Source: SbD1 sp039679945
Lineage (GTDB): Bacteria; Desulfobacterota; Syntrophobacteria; Syntrophobacterales; Syntrophobacteraceae
DNA length: 64,000 nt
Assembly: GCA_039679945.1 (NCBI GenBank)
Contig: JBDKTY010000056.1
Span: 9,037 to 73,036, forward strand
Direction: 5' to 3'
The notes below the pieces were generated by a model. The model ran no database searches. It saw nothing but the letters and a program-made list of their open reading frames with translations, and was not told the DNA's origin. Positions 43,298 through 51,418 of the stretch are shown in pieces; within the stretch, counting starts at the first letter, position 1; each line of letters starts with the position of its first letter. Made by a program: the position numbers and the translations under genes.

Positions 43298-45949
43298 CTA
43301 CTTCTCCCTCAGAACCATGGCCGGTGGCAGGCGGAAGACAAGCTGGGCGGCGGGGATCGCGGCCAGGATCGCCGTCGCGCATACCAGGGGGAACGATGCC
43401 CCGACCGTGAGCCAGTCAACGGAGTAAATGAAAGTCCATCCGAAAGACTGTTTGTTGATGACGTAGATGAGCAGGGCCGACAGCACGAAACCGCAGGCAA
43501 GGCCCAGTGCTTCACCGATTATCACCATCATGGCGGCTTCCCATCCGATGATCGCCCGGATCTGGCCGGTGGCGGCGCCTGTGGCGATCATCGTCAGAAA
43601 CTGTGGCGCCCGCTCCAGGACCAGTATGGTCAGCGTGGTGGCAATGCCCAGGGCCGCGATAAGAAGGGATATCATCAGCAGTACGGTGGTTATCGCGAAG
43701 GTCTCATCAAAGATGCGCAGGATATTTTCGCGCAGAATCGTCCCCTCGGTTGCCTCCAGGCTGTACCCCCGATCGGCGGCATCGAGGAGGATTCGATTCT
43801 TGAGCGCGGTTATCCTGGCATCCATGCCAGGACCTCGCTCTTTCATGAAGATGCTCGTTCCGGTCCAACTGGAATCCTCCGTCAGGCGCTCGAATTGGGC
43901 CAGCGCCATGTAGACCACTCCTCCCTGGGTGCGATAGTCCCGAATGATTCCCAGTATGGGCAAATCCAGGCCGGCCCCCGCCACGACGGTTTGAAAACGC
44001 TCACCCGGCCGTAGTCCGGTTTGAGTCGAGAATACTTCGGATACCAGCACGCCCTTACCCGCGTCTAATAGAGGAGCGGCCGTCTCCCGGTTACCCTCGA
44101 GGAACATGAACCCGGAGTGCGCCAGAAACTGCCCGGTATCGATCGGTTCCAGCAGGTAGGGCACACCTTTGTGGCTAAGAGGCACCCGGCGGTAGGGTAC
44201 CAGGTCCAGTTCTCCCCGCATCCGCATGAGTTCCTTCACCACCCGGGGTGGCAGTGGATCGCGGTAGTGGTTGATGTCCGACATCTTCGGCCGTGCGTAC
44301 AGGTCGCCGTTGATACTCTGATGAACCCAGGCGTAAACGGTGTCCCGGAAGCTGTGGACCATTATGGCGAGGGCCGTGAAAAGGCCGATGGCGGTAATGA
44401 GGGCGCCCGCCGAGATGGCTACCCGTGCTCCGGCATCCTTGAGGTAGCGCGAGCCGAGGTAAGCGGTTTCACCGGCGACGCGCCTTGCGATCGGCGGTAT
44501 GAAGGAGCCGGCGGCCCTGAGACACAGCGGCGACAGGAGGGCAAAACCGAGGAAGAGGAAAAAAGTGGCGAAGTAGCCGGGGATCGGGATACCGGAAATC
44601 GCGGGCATCCGCGAGAGCGGCCAGACGGTTGCCAGAAGAGCCAGACCCGCCAGCGCCAGCATCCTGATAAGCCTCGATTCGTTTCGCACCGGTGCCTCCC
44701 GCATAAGGAGGGCTTCCCTTGCCCGCACCCTGGATGCCTCGAACGCCGGCTGGCAGGCGGCGGCAACCGCTACCAGCACCGTTATGGCAAACGAGAATAC
44801 GGCTTCCCCGGCGGTAATGCCCGCTCCCTCGACATACACTCGCACAAACAGGTGGGAGATGGTTTCACTGATCCGTCCGAGCAGCTTCCCGGTCATCAAG
44901 ATACTGGTGGGGATCGCGACCACCCATCCCACAATGCCGAAAACGGCTCCCTCGGCTATGAAAAGCAGAAAGATCGCGCGGGATGAGGCTCCGATCGCCC
45001 GCAGTATGGCGAGTTCCTTCCTGCGCGATGTAGCGTGCAGCGATATGAGACTATAGACAAGAAACATCCCGACAAAGAGGGAAACGAAACTCAACACGGA
45101 CAGGTTGAGCTGGTAGGATCGGATCATCGCCTGCCCGGTTTCCCGGGTTTCGGACGGCTGCTCGATGGAAACATCCTCCGGAAGGGATTGCCTGAGCGCA
45201 TTCAATTTTTCGGCGGTCACCGGCGGATAGAACACCACGTCGATCCGGTCGACCACGCCGAATATTCCCGTAAATTCCTGGAAAGTCGCGATGTCGCAAA
45301 CGGCGATGTTCCCGCCTTCGATCGAAGCCGGCCCCTCCGGCTGAAGCCCGGCCAGGATGCGGAAAGGAGCGCCGCGGTTGGTGCTCCGGAGGAGGACCGA
45401 ATCGCCGGGGTGCAAGCCGGCAGCCGAAAGAAACCCGCCGCCGGCAATGAGTGTCCCCGGAGTATTCATGAGTTCTCGCCATTGCGATCCCGCCGGCCCG
45501 CCGGCAGCCGTTTCGCCCGGCGACGACTTCTCTTCCCGAGATGTTGAAGGGGGAGTGGAGGGTGATTCCGAAAGGCTCCAGCCTCGAAGCGGTCTTTCCT
45601 GAATGGGGTCGATACCGATCAGCAGGAGGGGTTCGGGATTTACGTCCCCGATACGAACATAGGTGCTGGAAAGAGGCGAGGCGGCACGAACCACCGGAGA
45701 TCTCAGAATATCGGCAATGAGCTTTTCCGGAAGTCTTCCGCCGGGTTTGACAATCGTCCGGTCCGCCTTTCCGGAAATGGCATCCACGCTCTTTTCAAAA
45801 GACCGAACGGCGGCGTCCGTGGCCAGCCGGACGCTGGTGAAAACGGCCGCTCCCAGCGCGATGCCAAACAGCACCGCAAGCGAGCGCCACGCGTGCCTTC
45901 GGAACTGCCTGAGGCTGAACCATGCCCAGAGGCGGATAAAAGCGATCAT
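43298..45949 (-). CDS. ABC exporter permease, FtsX/LolCE-type, large
   Basis: The 883-residue inner-membrane protein has one N-terminal membrane helix and then FtsX modules: a first set of four helices near residues 270-420 and a second near 745-875. Periplasmic MacB-like domains lie between them. The duplicated form (two FtsX units in one chain) is typical of lipoprotein or macrolide exporter relatives. The pattern RKELAILRAIGASSRAIFLLF in the first and RAPQFLTMIATGAATGQI in the second FtsX part are the coupling segments. Its start overlaps the ATPase stop as ATGA. Substrate unknown; lipoproteins, lipids or peptides are possible. Confidence 0.87.
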   Translation of the reverse strand: MIAFIRLWAWFSLRQFRRHAWRSLAVLFGIALGAAVFTSVRLATDAAVRSFEKSVDAISGKADRTIVKPGGRLPEKLIADILRSPVVRAASPLSSTYVRIGDVNPEPLLLIGIDPIQERPLRGWSLSESPSTPPSTSREEKSSPGETAAGGPAGSQWRELMNTPGTLIAGGGFLSAAGLHPGDSVLLRSTNRGAPFRILAGLQPEGPASIEGGNIAVCDIATFQEFTGIFGVVDRIDVVFYPPVTAEKLNALRQSLPEDVSIEQPSETRETGQAMIRSYQLNLSVLSFVSLFVGMFLVYSLISLHATSRRKELAILRAIGASSRAIFLLFIAEGAVFGIVGWVVAIPTSILMTGKLLGRISETISHLFVRVYVEGAGITAGEAVFSFAITVLVAVAAACQPAFEASRVRAREALLMREAPVRNESRLIRMLALAGLALLATVWPLSRMPAISGIPIPGYFATFFLFLGFALLSPLCLRAAGSFIPPIARRVAGETAYLGSRYLKDAGARVAISAGALITAIGLFTALAIMVHSFRDTVYAWVHQSINGDLYARPKMSDINHYRDPLPPRVVKELMRMRGELDLVPYRRVPLSHKGVPYLLEPIDTGQFLAHSGFMFLEGNRETAAPLLDAGKGVLVSEVFSTQTGLRPGERFQTVVAGAGLDLPILGIIRDYRTQGGVVYMALAQFERLTEDSSWTGTSIFMKERGPGMDARITALKNRILLDAADRGYSLEATEGTILRENILRIFDETFAITTVLLMISLLIAALGIATTLTILVLERAPQFLTMIATGAATGQIRAIIGWEAAMMVIIGEALGLACGFVLSALLIYVINKQSFGWTFIYSVDWLTVGASFPLVCATAILAAIPAAQLVFRLPPAMVLREK

Positions 45950-46677
45950 ACGCCGGCCCGTTCGATTAATGTACCGTCTTTGAGCAGGATTTTCACGGTC
46001 GCGAAGGTGTCGGCCAGCGTGCTGTGGGTTGCCATGATAATCGTTCGCCCGTTGCGGTTGAGTTCCGCCAGCAACTCCACCACGGCCTCCGCGTTCCTGC
46101 TGTCGAGGTTGCCCGTGGGTTCATCGGCAAGAATTATGGCGGGATCGTTAATGAGGGCGCGGGCTATGGCGGTGCGCTGCATCTCGCCGCCCGAGAGCTG
46201 AGACGGGAAATGGCCTGACCTTGGCTCAAGTCCCAGCCAGTGGAGAAGCTCGTTTGCCCGCGATCGGACTGCCGTGTGCGAAGTGCCGGCAAGGAGCGCG
46301 GGAAGGCTGATGTTTTCCAAAACCGTCAACGTGGGAAGCAGGTTGAAAGACTGAAACACCATGCCGATCATTTCCCGGCGAAAACGCGTGAGCAACGGCC
46401 CCGGGGCGCGTTCCAGGTCAATCCCCGCGACGATGAGCCTTCCGGCCGTGGGCCGGTCCAGTCCCGCCATCAGGGCGAGCAGGGTGCTTTTGCCCGAGCC
46501 GCTCTCTCCCTTGATCACGGCCATTTCGCCCGCCGTGATGCGCAGGTTTATGTCCTTCAGGCCCACAACATCTTCCGATCCCACCGGGTAGATCCGCGAG
46601 AGGCCCTCGGTGAAAACGGCCGCTTCATTGCCGTTATCGAGTTTTTCGGTCATGATGTTCTTCATGCGGTTATTCAT
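45946..46677 (-). CDS. ABC exporter ATPase, LolD/MacB type
   Basis: The 243-residue ATPase has all nucleotide-binding motifs: Walker A (GESGSGKSTL), the Q-loop (MVFQSFNLLPTLTVLEN), the LSGGEMQRTAIARAL signature, Walker B (ILADEPTGNLD) and the switch His (MATHS). The LPTLTVLEN and TGNLDS sequences are typical of the LolD/MacB/FtsE group. The frame opens at 46872, but the first 65 residues come from repeat DNA (SKHERV) and are not family-like; ATG 46677, 46665 or 46653 are the possible starts and none has a strong ribosome site. It is coupled to the permease gene. Confidence 0.9.
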   Translation of the reverse strand: MNNRMKNIMTEKLDNGNEAAVFTEGLSRIYPVGSEDVVGLKDINLRITAGEMAVIKGESGSGKSTLLALMAGLDRPTAGRLIVAGIDLERAPGPLLTRFRREMIGMVFQSFNLLPTLTVLENISLPALLAGTSHTAVRSRANELLHWLGLEPRSGHFPSQLSGGEMQRTAIARALINDPAIILADEPTGNLDSRNAEAVVELLAELNRNGRTIIMATHSTLADTFATVKILLKDGTLIERAGV

Positions 46678-46705
46678 AGCCGCACATGCCCGTTTTGCGC
46701 AAGAG

Positions 46706-46737
46706 TTGACTTGAGCGGCGGTGGAAAAGGGTATAAT
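46706..46737 (+). promoter_or_regulatory. Weak promoter-like pair
   Basis: TTGACT (46706-46711) and TATAAT (46732-46737) match sigma-70 hexamers but with a 20-base spacer, longer than the normal 17. It could serve the plus-strand gene at 47025. The evidence is only the two hexamers. Confidence 0.25.
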
Positions 46738-46783
46738 AGTGGGATCGTGGGATTCTTCACATGGGGCAATGTCCCCGTCCATT

Positions 46784-46881
46784 ACCCGTTCATGCTTCGA
46801 TACCTCAACGAACGGCTTATCCTTCCGGGTACCGGCATGCTCTCTCCCGCTGACCCCAAGGTATCGAAACATGGAACGGGT
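46784..46881. repeat. Palindromic repeat pair, CCCGTTCATGCTTCGATACCT family
   Basis: ACCCGTTC with TTCGATACCT (46784-46805) is inverted as AGGTATCGAA and GAACGGGT (46859-46881). The outer arms and the inner arms both match, so a 98-base hairpin can form. It is upstream of the ABC ATPase and its sequence causes the false SKHERV N-terminus. Confidence 0.7.
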
Positions 46882-47024
46882 TGGCGATGCGCGGCTGCAG
46901 TGCTGTTTCGTCAGTCAATTCTATCCCGCGAATGCGGGGTGACTATCCTTGACACGAATGGGAGTGATCTTGTTCCATTCGCGCCGCCGGATACCACACT
47001 TCATGAAAGCGAGGACCACCGATC
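46882..47024. other. Intergenic before the 47025 gene
   Basis: Between the repeat and the next start nothing but a weak ribosome site (AGGACC) was noted. Confidence 0.3.
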
Positions 47025-47645
47025 ATGTGTGATCTGCCACCCGTGGACAACGTCATAATGCCTGATGATATAATGTATGCGTTCCTGGGTGACTGGGGCG
47101 AAAGAATCAAGGTGCTGGGCAGACTCCACCGAACGCGATACAAGGATGAAGCCCTGGTTTTGTGCTGCTGTTATATCCAGACTGTTGGCGGTTGGCTGTG
47201 CGTTCACGAAGACCCGAGAAGGGCCTTTACTGAATCGCTGCTCACGTATTCGGACATCGAACTATTCAGAATGATAAATCTCCGGCGCCTGCTTTCAGAG
47301 CTGAAACGTGACGCCTGGAGAGCGCTTGAGGACAAGCTGAAATATTCTTCCATATTCTGGAGAAGCGGCTTTTCTCCGGAAGAAGAAATTACCGGCCTGT
47401 GCAAGGCTAATCTTTCAGAGGATGAGTTCGTAAGACTCGGGGAACAACTCTGGAGGGGAACACTCGCCCACGCGAGCTACGACATTCTGAGGTGTGACGG
47501 AGTTCATGACGGTTTAATGCTGTGGAAAGGCGGGCAAACGTCCCTGGGTTTCCCTGTGTTCTATTCGGCCCTGAAGCAGATATTCGATAGAGCGAAGGAC
47601 CTGGCCATCGCCAGAAAACTCCCCTCTTTTGGATGCCGGGACTGA
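47025..47645 (+). CDS. Hypothetical protein, 206 residues
   Basis: The product has no signal peptide. It has helical segments with many charged residues (NLRRLLSELKRDAWRALEDKLKY) and a central CCCYIQTVGGWLC patch. The acid-Trp-rich WRSGFSPEEEITGLC and LGEQLWRGTLAHASYD stretches suggest a soluble globular protein. I do not recognise the family. The frame is long and well balanced for a real gene in GC-rich DNA. It lies between two palindromic repeats, which suggests an accessory gene. ATG 47025 is weakly supported; ATGs 33 and 48 bases later are in frame. Confidence 0.6.
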   Translation: MCDLPPVDNVIMPDDIMYAFLGDWGERIKVLGRLHRTRYKDEALVLCCCYIQTVGGWLCVHEDPRRAFTESLLTYSDIELFRMINLRRLLSELKRDAWRALEDKLKYSSIFWRSGFSPEEEITGLCKANLSEDEFVRLGEQLWRGTLAHASYDILRCDGVHDGLMLWKGGQTSLGFPVFYSALKQIFDRAKDLAIARKLPSFGCRD

Positions 47646-48114
47646 TTGCCGGGATTCGTCCAAGCACATGGGTGAGTTCGGCGGAGGGGCGCCTTGCGCT
47701 GCCTCGATAAACAGCACGTTCCGAATAGCATTGGACCACTGGATGAAAGTGTACTCTCCCCCCGTTCACCCTGGGCGGAGCAAGCCCGGCATGCGCGTGG
47801 TAATACGCAATTGCGTTCAAGACGAATCTGCCCCGAGAGCGAAGATGCCGATAATAATTGGCCCGTTCTACCCTTCGGTACCTTAGGGCGAACGGGGGAT
47901 GTATCACCTTGAACGCGAATTATTATAACATGGCTTTCGCGCTCCGTCAGCCGCGTGTGACTCACGCAAGTCCCGCATGCGCGTGGGTAATACGCGGGAA
48001 AATACTGGGGCGGCGGGGGTTCGCATCGCCCGGGGACAACGGAAGCGGGCGCCTCGGTATTCAGGGGAGATGCCGGTTTCTGGAAAGTCCCCGGGCACGA
48101 GCGGATTTCCAACC
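47646..48114. other. Gene-free stretch with a MITE-like element
   Basis: Apart from the element at 47803-47926, no gene was seen. CCCGTTCACCCTGGGC near 47761 resembles the core of the dispersed repeats. Confidence 0.5.
47803..47926 (+). repeat. MITE-like inverted-repeat element, copy 2
   Basis: It matches copy 1 over its whole 124 bases, including GCGTTCAAGACGA (47813-47825), the CCCGTTC/GAACGGG inner arms and TCACCTTGAACGC (47904-47916). The left outer end ATACGCAATTGCG is identical in both. Confidence 0.8.
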
Positions 48115-49260
48115 CTACATGAGTGCTGCCACTTCCTTCCTGATTCCGGCGTCAGCCGCCACGTCGAGGTATTTTCGAATTCCCTGGCCCGTTGAATCGG
48201 TCTGGACCGCCACCCAGCGGGTGAGCTTCGTCAGAGCCTTGCCGCTCCATATGATATCGCGGCCCATTTCGAGTCCCGCCCGGATGTCGGGGGCTTTTCC
48301 GATCATGTAGAGGATGGCTCCCGCATTGAGGCATGCCATGTCGATGCACTCGGGGTAGCCGGTGCCGCTGATGATTTTCAGAAATCGAACAGTTTCCTTG
48401 TGGATGTCTCCGGTTGCGGCGATGGACTCGTAGCCGGCCCTCTTCAGTCCGACGTCCTCGGGGGCAAGGAAGAATGTATTCTCCTCGCCGTTGGGGAAGA
48501 ACTCATGGACCAGCGTTTCTCCGATGGTGGACATCTCGTCCATTCCCTTTTCCTTGCCCGAATCGAAACCGTGTACGACCATGGCCCTCTCGTATCCTAT
48601 TTCTTTCATTACCCGGCTTACCTTCGGGACCATCGCCCCCGCATATACGCCGCGCAGGGCATGGGTGGGACGGCAGGGGCTTGCCAGCGAGGCAGCGATA
48701 TTCAGGGTGGACCCGAACCGGATCTGGCTCAGGATGCGGCCCAGTGAATGCGGATGGACCATGGAACTCATGCCGTTGAACAGGCCTATTCCCTCTTTCT
48801 TGATGCTCTTTACGACCGTGCCCACCTCGCATTCGACGTCGATGCCGATGTTGTCGAGCAGGTCGACCGTGCCACAGGAAGAGGTGAGCGCTCTTGCGCC
48901 GTGACGGGCAAGGCGGGCGCCCCCGGCCGCGGCCACGACCGAGGCCGCCGTGCTGACGTTGAAGGTCTTGAGCTGGTCCATCCCGGTCCCGGAGTTTTCA
49001 ACGAGCGGCCCGTCGAGTTCCTCGCAGATCCGGGCAGTATCCAGCTCCATGATGGCCTGCCATGCTCCGGCGATCTCCAGGTGCGTTTCGCCCTTGGAAA
49101 CAAGGGCGGCCAGAAATGCCCCCTGCTGCAAGTCCGGCTGCTGATTCGTCAAAACCTGCCGGAACATGTCATAGCTTTCCTCCCGGCTCAGGTCCTCTCC
49201 GCCGATCAGCCGCTGGATATTCGCGCCAAATTTTTTCAAGGATTCATCCGACCAGCCCAT
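48115..49260 (-). CDS. Anthranilate phosphoribosyltransferase-like protein (TrpD2/YbiB type)
   Basis: The 381-residue protein has the fold pattern of the nucleoside phosphorylase class II/TrpD family: an all-helical N-domain (GANIQRLIGGEDLSREESYDMFRQVL) and the phosphate-binding loop ENSGTGMDQLKTFNVSTAA. True TrpD has GTGGDG-TFNIST there, so the loop is altered. No trp gene is near. It is likely a TrpD paralog of unknown substrate; nucleic-acid binding is reported for the TrpD2/YbiB group. ATG 49260 was chosen for the GGAGA 7 bases before it. The earlier frame (to 49332) contains repeat-derived SKHERV. Confidence 0.8.
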   Translation of the reverse strand: MGWSDESLKKFGANIQRLIGGEDLSREESYDMFRQVLTNQQPDLQQGAFLAALVSKGETHLEIAGAWQAIMELDTARICEELDGPLVENSGTGMDQLKTFNVSTAASVVAAAGGARLARHGARALTSSCGTVDLLDNIGIDVECEVGTVVKSIKKEGIGLFNGMSSMVHPHSLGRILSQIRFGSTLNIAASLASPCRPTHALRGVYAGAMVPKVSRVMKEIGYERAMVVHGFDSGKEKGMDEMSTIGETLVHEFFPNGEENTFFLAPEDVGLKRAGYESIAATGDIHKETVRFLKIISGTGYPECIDMACLNAGAILYMIGKAPDIRAGLEMGRDIIWSGKALTKLTRWVAVQTDSTGQGIRKYLDVAADAGIRKEVAALM

Positions 49261-49401
49261 ATTCATTTCTCCGGGGTGCCCATGCACCCGTTCATGTTTA
49301 GACATCTCTCGATAAAGAGCCTTTGAAGTCAAGTAATATCAATCAGTCAGCTTGTTTCCCGGCTACACCTTGCCGCGCGCAAGCTTGGCTTACCCTCTCT
49401 C

Positions 49402-49524
49402 ATACAAATTTGCGTTCAAGAGGATATACCCCCGTTCGCCCTGAGGTTTCGAAGGGTAGAACGGGTCAATTCTGAACGGCATCTTCAGTTTAGGGATAGA
49501 CTCATCTTGGACGCAACTCCGTAT
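49402..49524 (-). repeat. MITE-like inverted-repeat element, copy 3 (inverted)
   Basis: Read on the minus strand it follows copies 1 and 2, with GCGTCCAAGATGA at the left end, CCCGTTC/GAACGGG inside and CTTGAACGCA at the right end. Length 123 bases. The terminal repeats (+ strand) are GCGTTCAAG at 49412 and CTTGGACGC at 49506. Confidence 0.78.
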
Positions 49525-49578
49525 CAAGAAGCAACTCACTCCCATTCAAGAACATTCATTACATGAAAGCGCTCTATT

Positions 49579-49614
49579 ACCCGTTCGTGCTGAAGTATCA
49601 TAGTATGAACGGGT
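49579..49614. repeat. Short palindrome, ACCCGTTC family
   Basis: ACCCGTTC (49579-49586) and GAACGGGT (49607-49614) enclose a 20-base loop with GTATCATAGTAT symmetry. It is a diverged, shorter relative of the unit at 46784. Confidence 0.55.
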
Positions 49615-49845
49615 CATCGAGTGTTCGCTCGTCGACGCTTTCGGGACGGACGGTAACCGTCCGCATCCGAAGGCCGCAAAGCGACAACCCACATCGCTCG
49701 TGACCACGGCCTGTTTGTTGCTCAAGCCTTGTCACGCAAAGGTGGAGCTTCTTCGCCCGGCACGAACGGACGGCAACCGCGGCTTCTTGAACTGAAATCC
49801 GCGCGGAGCCCGCCGAGGCGGAGCTTTCCCCGATAAAAACGGCAA

Positions 49846-50817
49846 TCAGGGATAAAGATGTATTTTCATACCCTGCCGCTTTTCGACGATATCCAGTGCC
49901 GCGTCCAACTCGCTCAGAGGCATGCGGTGCGAGATCATGTCATCCACCGGGACCGCTCCCGATGCAATCCAGTCCAGTGCCTGGATGCCATGCCGGAAGC
50001 TGCAGCCGTAGGCGCCCACGAGCGTCTGTTCATAGTAGTGCAACTGGTTGAAACTTACAGGCAGTTCATCCTCGGACGGCTGCAGCCCCGAGAATACAAC
50101 GAGGCGCCCGCGCGGGTTCAGTGATCCAAGAGCTTCCTGGTAGGCCTGTTTTGAGCCCACCGCGACTATGCATACATCGAATTTTTCACCACCGCGACAG
50201 ACGCTTCCCCCGGCGATTTCCCGGCGCCGCTGATCCGGATCGATCGGGAATGCTTCCGCGCCCATTGCCCTGGCCGCTCTTGCGAGCAAAGTCCCGGCCG
50301 GGCCGGCGCCCCATATCCCGATGGTCTCGCCCTGTTGAAGGCGCGAGAGTTCCAGGGCGTTCAGGCAGCAGGAAAGAGGTTCGGCAAAGACGGCATGCTC
50401 GGCGCTAAGATCCCGGGGAACGGGGATGATGCTCTGCTCGGGCGCGATTACAAACTCGGCGAAGCCTCCATCCCTGTGGAATCCCATTATCCTCATATCC
50501 CGGCACAGGTTCTCCGCCTTGCTCCGGCAGGCGGGACACCGGCCGCACCAGACCCCCGGATAGACATATACACGAGCCCCCTCCCGCACGGAGGTTACGT
50601 TTCGGCCCGTCTTGCGGACCACTCCGACAACCTCTTCGCCCGGAATCCTGGGCAGAGTGAGATCGCGATGCCCGACCCGGATAAGTTTGAGATCCGTTCG
50701 GCACAGACCGGTCACCTCGACCTGGATAAGGACTTCATCGTCTTCCGGGTCACGCAGAGGCACCCTGGCCAGTTCAAAGGAACCGATTTCCCTGACGAGA
50801 ACAGCCGACATTTCCAT
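49846..50817 (-). CDS. Zinc-type medium-chain dehydrogenase with altered catalytic motif
   Basis: The 323-residue protein is a medium-chain dehydrogenase/reductase. It has the structural-zinc cysteines CGRCPACRSKAENLC, the catalytic Cys in GLCRTDLKL, and the Rossmann motif GIWGAGPAGTLLARAARAMGA. The usual GHE catalytic motif reads PGEEVVG, so the His zinc ligand is replaced by Glu. This could change the metal or reaction. Relatives act on threonine, sorbitol or alcohols; the substrate here is unknown. Start at 50817 lacks a strong ribosome site; an ATG two codons later is the other choice. It is downstream of a long repeat-rich gap and has no partner. Confidence 0.85.
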   Translation of the reverse strand: MEMSAVLVREIGSFELARVPLRDPEDDEVLIQVEVTGLCRTDLKLIRVGHRDLTLPRIPGEEVVGVVRKTGRNVTSVREGARVYVYPGVWCGRCPACRSKAENLCRDMRIMGFHRDGGFAEFVIAPEQSIIPVPRDLSAEHAVFAEPLSCCLNALELSRLQQGETIGIWGAGPAGTLLARAARAMGAEAFPIDPDQRRREIAGGSVCRGGEKFDVCIVAVGSKQAYQEALGSLNPRGRLVVFSGLQPSEDELPVSFNQLHYYEQTLVGAYGCSFRHGIQALDWIASGAVPVDDMISHRMPLSELDAALDIVEKRQGMKIHLYP

Positions 50818-51418
50818 AGGCTTTTACAGACTCCTCCCCGAAAAACAAAAAGGTCCGACAGCCGGGTATCGGCTACCGGAACCCTTTGCCATCAGGCTCC
50901 ACAATTCGGGATATTCAGTCGTCTTCTGACTTCCGGATCGTTCTCGGGATCATCGCCTTCCCATGCCGGTACGTTCCCCGTCCGGCACAGTGGCATGGTA
51001 TTCCTGATCCCCGTCCCCGGTCACAGCGGCGGGACCGTCACGGTTTCTCACCGTGTTCCGTTACCGAATTCCACGTGCTGAGATATACGCTTAGCGTTGT
51101 GCCCAGGAAATCATCCGGGACTTGCATCGCCCTCCAAATCATCCATCCCGTAATCCCGGCGCGGGAACTCTCACCCGCTCGCCCTGAGATATCGAAGGGT
51201 AGAACGGGCCGGTCAGTGAGCGCCGGCAGGCTGGAAAGCCTGCCCCACGCATCGCATGCTCGCTGTTCTTTGTCCACGCCATGACACGCGAACGCGAGCT
51301 TAATTCCGCTCGGGGCGGCCGGTTGGATGTACCACCTGACCTGGGACACAACCTCAGTCTCTAATAGCCCGGGCAAAAAGTCAAGTCCGCGGGATGATTC
51401 TCCGCCCGGTATCCAGCC
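50818..51418. other. Gene-free stretch with a dispersed repeat
   Basis: Six hundred bases without a supported gene. It holds the repeat at 51146-51210. Confidence 0.5.
51146..51210 (+). repeat. Dispersed repeat, copy B
   Basis: It aligns with 22458-22516: CCCGTAATCCCGGCGCGGG, then AACTCTCACCCGCTCGCCCT. Beyond this copy the palindrome is completed by AGGGTAGAACGGG, so the right part can pair with CCCGCTCGCCCT. Confidence 0.6.

Larger units (their letters stand above)
49261..49845. other. Repeat-rich gene-free stretch
   Basis: It holds half a palindrome near 49286, MITE copy 3 (49402-49524), the palindrome at 49579-49614 and the short hairpin GGACGGTAACCGTCC near 49653. No gene supported. Confidence 0.6.

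Noticed and set aside
46678..46872. N-terminal 65-residue extension of the ABC ATPase frame
   Set aside because: It is translated palindromic repeat, without homology to LolD-type proteins.
49261..49332. N-terminal extension (SKHERV) of the TrpD-like frame
   Set aside because: It comes from repeat DNA; a better ribosome site serves ATG 49260.
37348..49524. Repeats as a CRISPR array
   Set aside because: Copies are about 10 kb and 1.5 kb apart, in both orientations, with no regular spacers or cas genes.
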